A stretch of DNA of 64,000 bases from Desulfobacca acetoxidans (GCA_022736495.1 DZCR01000001.1:1-64000), one strand, 5' to 3'; positions 36,074 through 43,930 are shown, counted from the stretch's first letter. Translations and numbers: made by a program. Notes: generated from the letters alone by a model not told the origin.

Positions 36074-36136
36074 GCCTGCTCCGTAATGATTATGAAAATC
36101 TATAGGTTAGTGGGGCAGACCTCCGCGCCCGCCAGC

Positions 36137-36172
36137 CAATCATCATTGGTGGCACAGGCGTCTCGCCTGTGC
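36137..36172. repeat. Dispersed palindrome in the trp leader region
   Basis: CCAAT/ATTGG (36137-36150) followed by GCACAGGCG-TCT-CGCCTGTGC (36152-36172), a copy of the GGCACAGGCG family, between the second leader hairpin and trpE. Confidence 0.5.
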
Positions 36173-36202
36173 ATCTATCTATTCACTATACCATCAAAAC
36201 CA

Positions 36203-36234
36203 TAAAAAGCCGTGCACCCTTGGGCCACGGCTTT
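36203..36234 (-). terminator. Second terminator-like hairpin in the trp leader
   Basis: Minus strand AAAGCCGTG (36234-36226) pairs with CACGGCTTT (36214-36206), followed by TTTTTATG. It lies between the attenuator and trpE, so the leader has two terminator-like hairpins in series. Confidence 0.55.
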
Positions 36235-36240
36235 CTCGCC

Positions 36241-36272
36241 TGAAAAAACCAAGGCCCCTCTCGTGAGGGGCC
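36241..36272 (-). terminator. trp attenuator terminator
   Basis: Minus strand GGCCCCTC-ACGA-GAGGGGCC (36272-36253), then TTGGTTTTTTC. The stretch CCTCACGA (5' arm plus loop, 36268-36261) is the exact complement of TCGTGAGG at the end of the leader peptide gene (36309-36302), giving the alternative antiterminator pairing. Confidence 0.8.
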
Positions 36273-36303
36273 CCAAAATATCACACCTGTTGCCGGACGC
36301 ACC

Positions 36304-36369
36304 TCACGATCCCGCCATCACGCGCCACCAGCACCAGTTGTCTTGATCATTCACTTGCTTTCTTTCCAT
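36304..36369 (-). CDS. trpL: trp leader peptide
   Basis: A 21-aa regulatory peptide. After ten polar residues it reads N-W-C-W-W-R: three Trp codons within four (36336-36325). A ribosome stalled there under tryptophan limitation would cover segment 1 (TGGTGCTGG, 36336-36328), which otherwise pairs with CCGGCAACA (36296-36288). That frees TCGTGAGG to pair with the attenuator's 5' arm and permits trpE transcription. The ATG at 36369 has no ribosome-binding site and lies only 7 bases past the -10 box, so the mRNA may be leaderless; a GTG at 36354 in the same frame is an alternative start. Confidence 0.82.
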   Translation of the reverse strand: MERKQVNDQDNWCWWRVMAGS

Positions 36370-36376
36370 GGGTTTT

Positions 36377-36406
36377 AATATATAATCATTTCAGAAAATT
36401 CGTCAA
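36377..36406 (-). promoter_or_regulatory. trp operon promoter
   Basis: Minus strand TTGACG (36406-36401), 18-base spacer, TATATT (36382-36377); a TATATA at 36384-36379 gives a 16-base spacer. On the opposite strand a perfect TATAAT (36381-36386) points toward hicB, so the two divergent promoters overlap. Confidence 0.7.
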
Positions 36407-36447
36407 TATATTTCTTGAGAAAGTGAATTTCTTCGGGAGGAATAAAC

Positions 36448-36675
36448 GTGAGATTTCTTATCACCATATTCCAGGATGAAGACGGCATGTATATCGCTGA
36501 ATGCCCTGCTATCCCCGGTTGCGTCAGCCAGGGAGCAACGGAGGCCGAAGCAGAAAAAAATATCCATGAAGCCATTAAAGAGTGCCTGGCAGTGCGAGCT
36601 GAAAAAGGCATGCCCCTTACTGTTCCTACACGGCAGATTGAGGTTGAGGTACAATGGGGACAATCCCCCTTTTAA
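36448..36675 (+). CDS. hicB: HicB-family antitoxin
   Basis: A 75-aa protein of the HicB fold (partial RNase H-like). Family pattern: FQDEDGMYIAECPAIPGCVS, GATEAEAEKNIHEAIKECL. It lacks the C-terminal DNA-binding domain of longer HicB proteins. GTG start with GGGAGGA upstream. The antitoxin gene comes first and overlaps hicA by 22 bases. Its promoter region is interlocked with the trp promoter. Confidence 0.85.
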   Translation: MRFLITIFQDEDGMYIAECPAIPGCVSQGATEAEAEKNIHEAIKECLAVRAEKGMPLTVPTRQIEVEVQWGQSPF

Positions 36676-36878
36676 GGCCTAAAGAAGTAGTAAAAGCATT
36701 CGAAAGACTTGGCTGGAAAACAACCCGGCAACGCGGCAGCTACATCATCTTGACCAAGCATGGTCACATCGCCACCCTCTCCATCCCCGATCATACATAT
36801 GTCGCTCGCGGTACTTTGCGTAGCCTCATTGCCCGAGCCGGGATATCTTTGGAAGAATTCTTAGAACCCCTAACTTAA
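36654..36878 (+). CDS. hicA: HicA-family toxin (catalytic His replaced)
   Basis: A 74-aa protein with the double-stranded-RNA-binding-like HicA fold: LRPKEVVKAFERLGWKTTRQ, IPDHTYVARGTLRSLIARAG. HicA toxins are ribosome-independent mRNases that need a conserved His in the GSH motif; here the motif reads RGSYIIL, with Tyr at that place. The protein may therefore be an inactive or altered member. It is coupled to hicB by overlap. Confidence 0.82.
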   Translation: MGTIPLLRPKEVVKAFERLGWKTTRQRGSYIILTKHGHIATLSIPDHTYVARGTLRSLIARAGISLEEFLEPLT

Positions 36879-36889
36879 TGCAGATGTCT

Positions 36890-37636
36890 TCAATCTACAT
36901 TTCTTGGTCTATAAATCATCTGCATAGGTAGGCCTCGATCATCGAATTCCGGCGGGTTAGGCAGGCAACTCAAAGCACCAGGGCCTGTAAAAGCAGTAAT
37001 GGCAGCCACTAAAGCGTCGAGGATGTCATCTTTTGCCACATCTCTTCTCCGGTAATTACTAAGAGCATATGAGACAATTGCGGCTGTATCGGGATGACAA
37101 GATTTTAAGACTTGGAAGCGCTCTTTAAATCCTTCGGCGTGCTTTTTATTGTGCTGCATAGGATTCCCGGCAAAAGCCCAAAAACATAACTCAGGGTGGA
37201 TTTCTTTTACGCATGATAAAGCAGATCGATTTCTTTCAATAAATTTATCCATTTCCCGAATCTTTGGAATTATCCCCCATGTCATAGGAGATATGCGAGT
37301 CCCCGTTCGCCGTTCATTAATTTCGTTAGCTTCATAATAAGTCGCCGCATAAACTGCTTTGCGGCAGGGAACCCGAAACACGCTCGATGCCCTTGGGGGA
37401 CGAACTATTCTCCTTGCCTCTTTATCACAACGACGCTCTAAGCCCCCTTCTTCTTTAATTCCAATGGGAATGTCAATAAGGATTACAGAAGCTTTTTTAA
37501 ACTTCCTCCATAATTCGCTAATATTTTGGAAAACCTCCGTTTGCCATTGATTTTTCCCGACAATGAGAATAGCAAACCAACCTGTCTTGCATCCATCTGC
37601 TCCCACATAGAACGGTTTATTTTCAAAATCCAGCAT
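36890..37636 (-). CDS. DUF429 domain protein (predicted RNase H-fold nuclease)
   Basis: A 248-aa protein of the DUF429 family. The first strand YVGADGCKTGWFAIL contains the acidic residue expected in an RNase H-like fold, then ILIDIPIGI, CDKEARRIVRPPRASSVFRVP and the C-terminal KDDILDALVAAITA. Molecular function is not established. AT-richer than the surrounding chromosome and convergent with hicBA, so the block 36.4-37.6 kb looks like an insertion between trp and the phosphatase gene. Confidence 0.8.
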   Translation of the reverse strand: MLDFENKPFYVGADGCKTGWFAILIVGKNQWQTEVFQNISELWRKFKKASVILIDIPIGIKEEGGLERRCDKEARRIVRPPRASSVFRVPCRKAVYAATYYEANEINERRTGTRISPMTWGIIPKIREMDKFIERNRSALSCVKEIHPELCFWAFAGNPMQHNKKHAEGFKERFQVLKSCHPDTAAIVSYALSNYRRRDVAKDDILDALVAAITAFTGPGALSCLPNPPEFDDRGLPMQMIYRPRNVD

Positions 37637-37663
37637 AGAACCCCTGTTTACTATGGCTATTCG

Positions 37664-38497
37664 TTATAGGCAATATATTAATTCAGAATGCAACCCCCCA
37701 TTACTCACCACAATATTAGGCGCGAAGATGTCGTAGTCGCCCCCATCAAAAGTAGTAATCTCCCCCCCGGCCTCTGTGACAATGACCACCCCCGCGGCGG
37801 TATCCCAGGGTTTCAGGTTTTCTTCGAAGTAGCCGTCGAAGCGGCCGCAGGCGATGTAGCTCATATCCAGGGCCGCAGAGCCGGCCCGGCGCAACCCTTG
37901 AGAAGCCGCCACCACCCGGCCTAAGCGGGCCATGGTCTTGGGTATGCGCTCCCGGATGTCGTAGGGAAACCCGGTGGCGATGAGGGCCCGGTCCATCCGG
38001 GCGGTATCGGAGACCCGGATGGGTTGACCGTTGCAGGTGGCCCCCCCGCCCCTTCTCCCCTCGAAGAGCTCATCCCGCATGGGGTCGTAGACCACCCCGT
38101 ATTCCAGCACCCCGTCGGCTTCACAGGCGATGGACACGCAGAACGCCGGAATCCCGTGGGCGAAATTGACGGTGCCGTCCAGGGGGTCGATGATCCAACG
38201 GCACGTCGGCGGCGCGTCGGCTTCCCAGGCCAGACCGGGGGGGCCAATCTCCTGGGCAGCCGGGGGCGTCTGCCCCACCTCCCCCTCCCTTGCCGTTTCC
38301 TCCGCCAGAAAACCATGGTCCGGAAAGGCTTGGCGGATCATGCCGATGATGATTTCCTGGCATTGGTAATCCGTTTCGGTCACCGGGTCGATGGCCCCCT
38401 TCATGATAATCTCATGGGGTTGCTCGTAATTTAAGCGCATCACCGCGCCCGCGGCCAGCGCCGCTTGCCGCCCGATCTGGGCGATTTTGTCCATCAT
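37664..38497 (-). CDS. suhB: Inositol monophosphatase family protein
   Basis: Mg-dependent, Li-sensitive sugar/inositol phosphatase of 277 aa. Metal ligands are in FLAEETA, IIDPLDGTVNFAHG and KPWDTAAGVVIVTEAGG. A proline-rich insertion of about 25 residues precedes the DPLDGT strand and is not typical. Substrate may be inositol-1-phosphate, fructose-1,6-bisphosphate or PAP; the symbol denotes the family only. Confidence 0.82.
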   Translation of the reverse strand: MMDKIAQIGRQAALAAGAVMRLNYEQPHEIIMKGAIDPVTETDYQCQEIIIGMIRQAFPDHGFLAEETAREGEVGQTPPAAQEIGPPGLAWEADAPPTCRWIIDPLDGTVNFAHGIPAFCVSIACEADGVLEYGVVYDPMRDELFEGRRGGGATCNGQPIRVSDTARMDRALIATGFPYDIRERIPKTMARLGRVVAASQGLRRAGSAALDMSYIACGRFDGYFEENLKPWDTAAGVVIVTEAGGEITTFDGGDYDIFAPNIVVSNGGLHSELIYCL

Positions 38498-38516
38498 CTG
38501 CTTTCCTTGTTTTCCA

Positions 38517-38558
38517 GTTCAAAGTTCGAGGTTCGAGGTTCTAAAACTTTGAACTTTG
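38517..38558. repeat. Heptad array with inverted heptads
   Basis: GTTCAAA, GTTCGAG, GTTCGAG, GTTCTAA (38517-38544) followed by AACTTTG, AACTTTG (38545-38558), the reverse complement of the first unit. The opposed arrays can pair. Confidence 0.6.
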
Positions 38559-38590
38559 AACCCTTTGATAACTATTACTAAACAATCCCA

Positions 38591-39049
38591 TTATTTTTTC
38601 TCCGGCCCCACCGTCAGCAACTGAAACCCGGTCTCCGGGTCTTTCCGGCGCAGGGCAGCGGTCCCGACAATCTCCAGCACGACAACCTCGCCCACCAGCC
38701 AGACGTCCATCCCGGCCCGGGTGCAGCCCACGGTGGCCCGGCCTTCCCGGCCCGAGGCGGCGTGCATGTGGAGCACCGGTGCGCCTTTCTCGTCGGGGAA
38801 GAGCGTGCCCACCGCCAAAACCTCCTGGGACCCCCGGAGCATATGGATAAGCGGCACCACGGCATCAACGCGGTCGGCATCGGGGCCCACCACCACCTTG
38901 CTGCCGCTGGCGGCGCCGCCCAGGTAAAAGGCCAAGGCGTGGGTAAGATTCTGCTCCCAAGCAAAGGCCTCCAGGGTGTCGTTGAGACGCTCCCCGTCCT
39001 CCAGTCTCAGCACAAAGACTCGTCCCATCCTGCCTTCGGTGTAGTGCAT
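38591..39049 (-). CDS. PPC/DUF296 domain protein
   Basis: A 152-aa single-domain protein of the plant-and-prokaryote-conserved family: GRVFVLRLEDGERLNDTLEA, GSQEVLAVGTLFPDEKGAPVLHMHAASGR and a C-terminal EIVGTAALRRKDPETGF. It is probably a trimer with bound metal at the His cluster (LHMHAA). Bacterial roles are unknown. ATG with AAGGGAG upstream. Confidence 0.85.
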   Translation of the reverse strand: MHYTEGRMGRVFVLRLEDGERLNDTLEAFAWEQNLTHALAFYLGGAASGSKVVVGPDADRVDAVVPLIHMLRGSQEVLAVGTLFPDEKGAPVLHMHAASGREGRATVGCTRAGMDVWLVGEVVVLEIVGTAALRRKDPETGFQLLTVGPEKK

Positions 39050-39064
39050 AATGTCTCCCTTCAG

Positions 39065-39095
39065 ATGATCAGGGCGGACACAGGTCCACCTCTAC
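39065..39095. repeat. Degenerate GC palindrome
   Basis: GGGCGGACACAGGTCCACC followed by TCTACA: a decayed copy of the palindrome seen at 3338-3359. Confidence 0.4.
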
Positions 39096-39147
39096 AACTT
39101 ATCATATTAAGGACAACCGTATTAGCCTTAGATTTATTTCTCAATGC

Positions 39148-39870
39148 TTACTTTTTCTTGGCCTTACCGGCTGCTTTCTTCCTTGGCGCGGTTTTGGCAT
39201 TAACCGGGGCCGCAGCCATGCTCACGGGCGTGAACAGGTTGACCGTGAGCAGGCCCATAAAGAAGCCCCCCAGGTGGGCCATCCAGGCCACCGCGCCGCC
39301 GCTGCGCAGGCCGTAGAATTGCAGCGCCAGCCATAGTCCCAACCAGACAAAAGCGGGGATGTACACCGCCTCCGGGCGCAACCGCCAGAAAACAATGGTG
39401 CAGATGGGAGACTTGGGCAGCCGGATCAGATAACCGCCCAAGACCCCGGCGATGGCGCCGCTGGCGCCGATCAGGGGCGCAGCCAGGCTGGAGGCCGCCA
39501 GCACGTGAAAGATGCAGGCGAAAAAACCGCAAAACAGGTAAAAACTGAGAAACCGAACGTGCCCCAGGTCATCTTCCAGGGCTTCCCCAAAGACCCAGAG
39601 AAACCACATGTTGCCGATAAGGTGCACCCAGCCGGCGTGGAGGAAGAGGGAGCTGAACATGGTGGGCAATAGGCCCAAAGACTGGCGGAAGCTCAGGACC
39701 TTGAGGCGGCTCAGCTTGGAGGCTACTGCGCCCTTATGATAAAACAGATCCGTCGTGGCGTCGGAGCCGATGTGCAGTTGATAGAGAAAAACTGCCAGAT
39801 TGACGGCGATCAGGCCCAGAGTGATCCAAGGCCACCGGCGTTGGGCCGGCGCCCCGCGCACGGGAATCAT
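39148..39870 (-). CDS. Rhomboid family intramembrane serine protease
   Basis: Membrane protease of 240 aa with six to seven transmembrane segments. Oxyanion/structural motif HLIGNMWFLWVFG (83-95), catalytic Ser137 in GASGAIAG and catalytic His199 in AHLGGF. A lysine-alanine-rich cytoplasmic tail (APRKKAAGKAKKK) ends the protein. Substrate unknown. Confidence 0.9.
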   Translation of the reverse strand: MIPVRGAPAQRRWPWITLGLIAVNLAVFLYQLHIGSDATTDLFYHKGAVASKLSRLKVLSFRQSLGLLPTMFSSLFLHAGWVHLIGNMWFLWVFGEALEDDLGHVRFLSFYLFCGFFACIFHVLAASSLAAPLIGASGAIAGVLGGYLIRLPKSPICTIVFWRLRPEAVYIPAFVWLGLWLALQFYGLRSGGAVAWMAHLGGFFMGLLTVNLFTPVSMAAAPVNAKTAPRKKAAGKAKKK

Positions 39871-40134
39871 GCCGCGGCTCCGGGCTGATTAATCGAGGCT
39901 TCTAATCGGTGGTTTTTGTCCACCCTGACCCTGCGGGAAATCCCCTCTATCCCCCTTTTTTCAAAGGGGGGAACCCGGCAGGGTTGTTGGAGTGCGGCGC
40001 GGTTTGCGATGGCCATCATAGTTCTCTGGGCAAGACTCCTTCTCCTGGCGGCAGGGTAGGGAATGAAGCTCCTGGCCTTTGCCAGGCGCATTGTACTCCA
40101 ATGCCCCGGAGCTGTCCAGAGCCGGAAAGTTGAG
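39871..40134. other. Spacer before miaB
   Basis: About 265 bases between the divergent rhomboid and miaB genes. Contains a short hairpin (CCCCCTTTTTTCAAAGGGGGG) near 39950-39971. I see no gene with a convincing start. Confidence 0.4.
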
Positions 40135-40163
40135 TTGACAAGGGGGGGAGTTTCTAATAAATA
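40135..40163 (+). promoter_or_regulatory. miaB promoter placing the start near the ATG
   Basis: TTGACA (40135-40140), 17-base spacer, TAAATA (40158-40163). The miaB ATG begins at 40170, 7 bases past the -10 box, and no ribosome-binding site precedes it, so the message may be leaderless. Confidence 0.6.
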
Positions 40164-40169
40164 GAATAC

Positions 40170-41510
40170 ATGGTTGGGGCGCAAAGGAAACTGTATATCC
40201 GGACGTTTGGCTGCCAAATGAACGTGGCCGATTCCGAGCTTATGGCCCAGGTTTTGGGCCGGGAGTATGCCCTGACGCCCCATGCCGAAGACGCCGACCT
40301 CTATCTGATCAACACCTGCGCCATTCGCCGCAAATCCGAAGAGAAGGTCCGGAGCCTTTTGGGAAGCTTAAAATCCCTGAAGCTCAGGCGGCCTCAACTG
40401 ATCCTGGGCGTGGGCGGCTGCGTTGCGCAACAGGAAGGCGAGCGGCTGCTGGCCTTTGCCCCCCACCTCAACCTGGTGTTTGGCACCCAGGGCGTTTACC
40501 GGCTGCCGGAACTGGTGCGCCGGGCCTCATTGGGCGAACGGCCGGTGGACGTAGCCCTGGAGCGGGAAATCCCGGATTTGCCCCATTACGGCTGGTCGCC
40601 GGGGAAGGTTCAGTCCATGGTGACCATCATGCAGGGCTGCGATAATTTTTGCACTTATTGTGTCGTCCCCTATGTGCGAGGTCGGGAGCACAGCCGGGCC
40701 CCCGAGGCCATTCTGGACGAGGTCGCCGCTTTTCTAGCCGCCGGCGGCAAAGAAGTGACCCTCCTGGGCCAGAACGTTAATTCCTACGGCCGGGGCTTGG
40801 CTGCGTCCATCACCTTTCCCCAGTTGCTGCAGCGTCTCGATGGGCTGCCGGGACTTGATCGCCTGCGGTTCGCGACGTCTCATCCCCGGGACCTTTCTCC
40901 TGCGCTGATCAGCTCTTTCGGCCAGTTGCCGACCCTGTGCGAGCATCTTCACCTGCCGGTGCAATCCGGAGCCAACCGCATCTTGAAGAAGATGAACCGG
41001 GGTTACACCCGGGAAGAATACCTGAGGAAAGTTGCGGCTTTGCGCCAGGCCTGTCCCGATATCGCGCTCACCACGGATCTCATCGTGGGTTTTCCGGGAG
41101 AGACGGCAGCGGACTTCAAGCAGACCCTTGAGCTGATGCGGGAAGCTGGGTTTGACCAGGCCTTTTCTTTCAAATATTCCCCCCGCCCCCAAACCCCGGC
41201 GGCGACCTTTCCCGATCAGGTGTCGGAAGACATCAAAACCGAGCGCTTAATTGAGCTGCAAGCCTTACAGGATGAACACACCATGCGGTCCCATGTCCGC
41301 CTGGTGGGCCAGGAGCAGGAAGTGCTGGTGGAAGGCAAAAGTAAGCGTTCCCGCGAGGAGTTGTGCGGGCGACTCCGGAGTAATCAGGTCGTCAACTTCA
41401 TCGGACCCCCGGAATTACTGGGATGTCTGACCCGGGTGGCCATAACCGCGGCGCACCCCCATTCTTTGAAGGGCCGGTGGCTAAAGCCTGCGTCCACTTC
41501 GTCAACGTAG
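40170..41510 (+). CDS. miaB: tRNA-2-methylthio-N6-dimethylallyladenosine synthase
   Basis: Radical-SAM methylthiotransferase acting on i6A37 of tRNAs, 446 aa. The UPF0004 domain binds one cluster through Cys15, Cys50 and Cys84; the radical SAM cluster uses CxxxCxxC at 157-164 (GCDNFCTYCVVP). A TRAM domain follows near the C-terminus (VRLVGQEQEVLVEGKSKRS). The start is well conserved (KLYIRTFGCQMN) and close to the predicted transcription start. DUF151 follows 36 bases later. Confidence 0.95.
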   Translation: MVGAQRKLYIRTFGCQMNVADSELMAQVLGREYALTPHAEDADLYLINTCAIRRKSEEKVRSLLGSLKSLKLRRPQLILGVGGCVAQQEGERLLAFAPHLNLVFGTQGVYRLPELVRRASLGERPVDVALEREIPDLPHYGWSPGKVQSMVTIMQGCDNFCTYCVVPYVRGREHSRAPEAILDEVAAFLAAGGKEVTLLGQNVNSYGRGLAASITFPQLLQRLDGLPGLDRLRFATSHPRDLSPALISSFGQLPTLCEHLHLPVQSGANRILKKMNRGYTREEYLRKVAALRQACPDIALTTDLIVGFPGETAADFKQTLELMREAGFDQAFSFKYSPRPQTPAATFPDQVSEDIKTERLIELQALQDEHTMRSHVRLVGQEQEVLVEGKSKRSREELCGRLRSNQVVNFIGPPELLGCLTRVAITAAHPHSLKGRWLKPASTSST

Positions 41511-41546
41511 GGAGGAGGAGCTGAGGGCATTCCCCAGGGAGGCACC

Positions 41547-42044
41547 ATGTTAAGAGAAATGACGGTTTCCGGCTTGACCATCGACCCTTTCACCAACAGT
41601 CCCATCATGATCCTGAAAGATGTGGATTCGGACAAAGCCGTGCCCATCTGGATCGGGTTGTTGGAGGCCACCGCGATTGCCAGTGAGTTGGAGAACATCA
41701 AATTCTCCCGTCCCATGACTCATGATCTGTTGAAAAATATCATGGAGCTTATGGAGACCTCGGTGACCAAGGTGGAGGTCACCGACCTGCGGGATAACAC
41801 CTACTTTGCCCTCATCTATCTCATCCGGGATGGCCAGGAAATCAGCATCGACGCCCGGCCCAGCGACGCCATTGCCTTGGCCTTGCGCACTAAGGCCCCC
41901 ATCTTCGTGGCCGACGTGGTGATTCAAAAGGCGCGGCGGGTTGACCTGAGCGCCAAGGAGGCCATCACTACCGAAGACGCCAAGAAGTGGACCGAGGTGC
42001 TGGAAGGCCTGGACCCGGACGATTTTGGCAAGTATAAGATGTAG
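41547..42044 (+). CDS. Bifunctional nuclease family protein (DUF151)
   Basis: A 165-aa protein of the BFN/DUF151 family: PIMILKDVDSDKAVPIWIGLLEA, ARPSDAIALALRTKAPIFV. Members have reported DNase/RNase activity, but the physiological role is unclear. miaB-DUF151 adjacency is frequent in delta-proteobacteria. AGGAG-like sequence and a GGAGGCACC precede the ATG. Confidence 0.88.
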   Translation: MLREMTVSGLTIDPFTNSPIMILKDVDSDKAVPIWIGLLEATAIASELENIKFSRPMTHDLLKNIMELMETSVTKVEVTDLRDNTYFALIYLIRDGQEISIDARPSDAIALALRTKAPIFVADVVIQKARRVDLSAKEAITTEDAKKWTEVLEGLDPDDFGKYKM

Positions 42045-42201
42045 TTTTCTCTCTTTTCTCTCTTCTGTTGCCGTAAGTAACCAGAGCGGGAGAGAAACTG
42101 CCTTTTCCATGCATATCGGCAACGGAGGACTCCCATAATCCCCAAAACTACCTAAACCCTGCCTTTAAGAACAGAAACCAGAAAATAGGAAAGACAAAAC
42201 C

Positions 42202-42855
42202 TTGATAGACCTCCATACCCATTCCCTGTATAGCGACGGAGAACTACTGCCGACGGAGTTATGGCGCCGGGCCCAGGTCAAAGGCTACCGCTATCTCGGC
42301 ATTACCGACCACGTCGACGCCTCGAACTTCGAGGTGGTCTTCGCCCGGCTGCGAACTGCGGCCTTGAGCCTCAACCGGGGCGACTACCCGGTTCTTATCC
42401 CCGGTCTGGAGTTCACCCACCTGCCCCCGGCCCTCATTGCCCCTTTGACCGCCCAGGCCCGGGCGTTAGGGGTGCCCCTCATCGTGGTCCACGGCGAGAC
42501 CCTGGCCGAACCGGTGGCCCCGGGGACCAACCGGGCCGCCATCGAAGCCGACATCGACATCTTATCCCACCCCGGCCTCATCACCCTGGAGGAAGCCGCC
42601 CTGGCCCGAGAGCGGGGTATCTTCCTGGAACTGTCCGCCCGCAAAGGCCATGCCTTAGCCAACGGCCACGTGGCCCGGATGGCCCTGGAGGTGGGCGCTT
42701 CCCTCCTGGTCAACACCGACTCCCACGGCCCCTCGGATCTCATCACCCGGCAGCAGGCCGAGCGCATTGCCCGGGGCGCAGGACTCAGAGAGCCCGCAGT
42801 CCAAACCCTCTTCGCCGACGCCGAAGCCCTGGCCCGCCGCCTGGCGGAGATCTAG
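42202..42855 (+). CDS. PHP-domain phosphoesterase
   Basis: Metal-dependent phosphoesterase of 217 aa. Metal ligands HTH (5-7) and ITDH (34-37), later GLEFTH, VVHGE, ILSHPG and the C-terminal NTDSHGP. Similar to stand-alone histidinol-phosphatase-like PHP proteins; substrate not determinable. TTG start. Confidence 0.82.
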   Translation: MIDLHTHSLYSDGELLPTELWRRAQVKGYRYLGITDHVDASNFEVVFARLRTAALSLNRGDYPVLIPGLEFTHLPPALIAPLTAQARALGVPLIVVHGETLAEPVAPGTNRAAIEADIDILSHPGLITLEEAALARERGIFLELSARKGHALANGHVARMALEVGASLLVNTDSHGPSDLITRQQAERIARGAGLREPAVQTLFADAEALARRLAEI

Positions 42856-42878
42856 GACAGAGAAACACGAGAAAGAAT

Positions 42879-42917
42879 CGGGGGAAGCCTGCTTTTTCTT
42901 AAAAGCCAGGTTCCCCC
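42879..42917. repeat. Long imperfect hairpin
   Basis: GGGGGAAGCCTGCTTTTT pairs with AAAAGCCAGGTTCCCCC over about 16 bp with one bulge and a short loop, between the PHP gene and comF. No T-run follows, so it is not an obvious terminator. Confidence 0.5.
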
Positions 42918-43014
42918 AAACCCCCTCCTGGATAAATTGACATTATTCCCTTCTGGTATAACAATATGGATGCCGCACCATCTTGCGATGGAATTGTTGG
43001 AAGTATTTAACTCA

Positions 43015-43043
43015 TTGACAATTCTTCCTAGTTCCATTAACAC
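43015..43043 (+). promoter_or_regulatory. Candidate comF promoter
   Basis: TTGACA (43015-43020), 17-base spacer, TAACAC (43038-43043); the comF ATG is at 43053. A second TTGACA at 42937 is an alternative. No ribosome-binding site precedes the ATG. Confidence 0.4.
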
Positions 43044-43052
43044 TTAATTCCA

Positions 43053-43802
43053 ATGAACCCGGCTGATACTTCTGCATTGGGGTGGCTTAAACACTCCGCC
43101 TGTTCCATCCTGGAATTCTTCCTGCCCCGGCTCTGTCTCTTCTGCGGCGCGGCGGTGGGGGAGGAGGCGGAAGTCGCAGTCTGTCCGGAGTGCGAGGGTA
43201 AGATCGTGTGGGTGGAGAGCCCCTTGTGCACTCGCTGCGGGGCGGTGTTTGCCTCCCGGGACGGGGCCGATCGCGTCTGCGGCGACTGCCAGGCCGACCC
43301 GCCGCCCTTTACCCGGGCCCGAGCCGCGACCATTTATGACGGCGCCGCCGCCCAAGCCATCAAGCGTTTCAAGTTTACCCGCCAGATGCCCTATCTCCCG
43401 GTAATGCAGCATTGGCTGCAGCGTCCCCTGTGCCTGGAGTTGGTGGCGGACGCAGACTTGATTGTCCCCGTGCCTCTCCACCCCAAGCGCCTGAAACAGC
43501 GCGGCTTCAACCAGGCCCTGCTTCTGGCCAAAGCCTTTCCCCAGATCCCCATGGGCAGGGAAGCGGTGGTCCGGGTGCGCCACACCGCGCCCCAGGTTGA
43601 ACTCAAGCCCAAAGAGCGCCGGGACAACGTCAAGGGCGCCTTTGCGGTGCCCGACCCAGCCCTGGTGCAAGGTAAGAACGTCCTGCTCCTTGATGACGTC
43701 TATACCACCGGAGCCACGGTCCGGGAATGCGCCAGGGTCTTGCTCAAGGCCGGCGCTTGCCGGGTGGACGTCCTCACCGTGGCCCGGGTGAAACATGATT
43801 GA
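43053..43802 (+). CDS. comF: ComF family phosphoribosyltransferase
   Basis: A 249-aa protein of the ComF/GntX family. An N-terminal zinc-binding region (CLFC, CPEC, CTRC, CGDC) precedes a type I phosphoribosyltransferase domain with the PRPP loop VLLLDDVYTTGAT. Needed for DNA uptake in some bacteria; in others a housekeeping gene of unknown role. The last bases overlap a repeat-rich spacer. Confidence 0.9.
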   Translation: MNPADTSALGWLKHSACSILEFFLPRLCLFCGAAVGEEAEVAVCPECEGKIVWVESPLCTRCGAVFASRDGADRVCGDCQADPPPFTRARAATIYDGAAAQAIKRFKFTRQMPYLPVMQHWLQRPLCLELVADADLIVPVPLHPKRLKQRGFNQALLLAKAFPQIPMGREAVVRVRHTAPQVELKPKERRDNVKGAFAVPDPALVQGKNVLLLDDVYTTGATVRECARVLLKAGACRVDVLTVARVKHD

Positions 43803-43829
43803 AAAGCAGGGGGAAACGGGGAAACAGAT

Positions 43830-43912
43830 GTAGGGCGGGCATTGCCCGCCATCGGTGCCCATCTGCACTGCACTTAACCAACCACAGGCGAGACGCCTGT
43901 GCCACTGGTCTA
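43830..43912. repeat. Two dispersed palindromes in tandem
   Basis: TGTAGGGCGGGC-ATT-GCCCGCC (43830-43850) and CACAGGCG-AGA-CGCCTGTG (43883-43901), i.e. one member of each of the two main families side by side, between comF and rfaE2. Confidence 0.65.
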
Positions 43913-43930
43913 ATAGGTAATGAGACTTTC

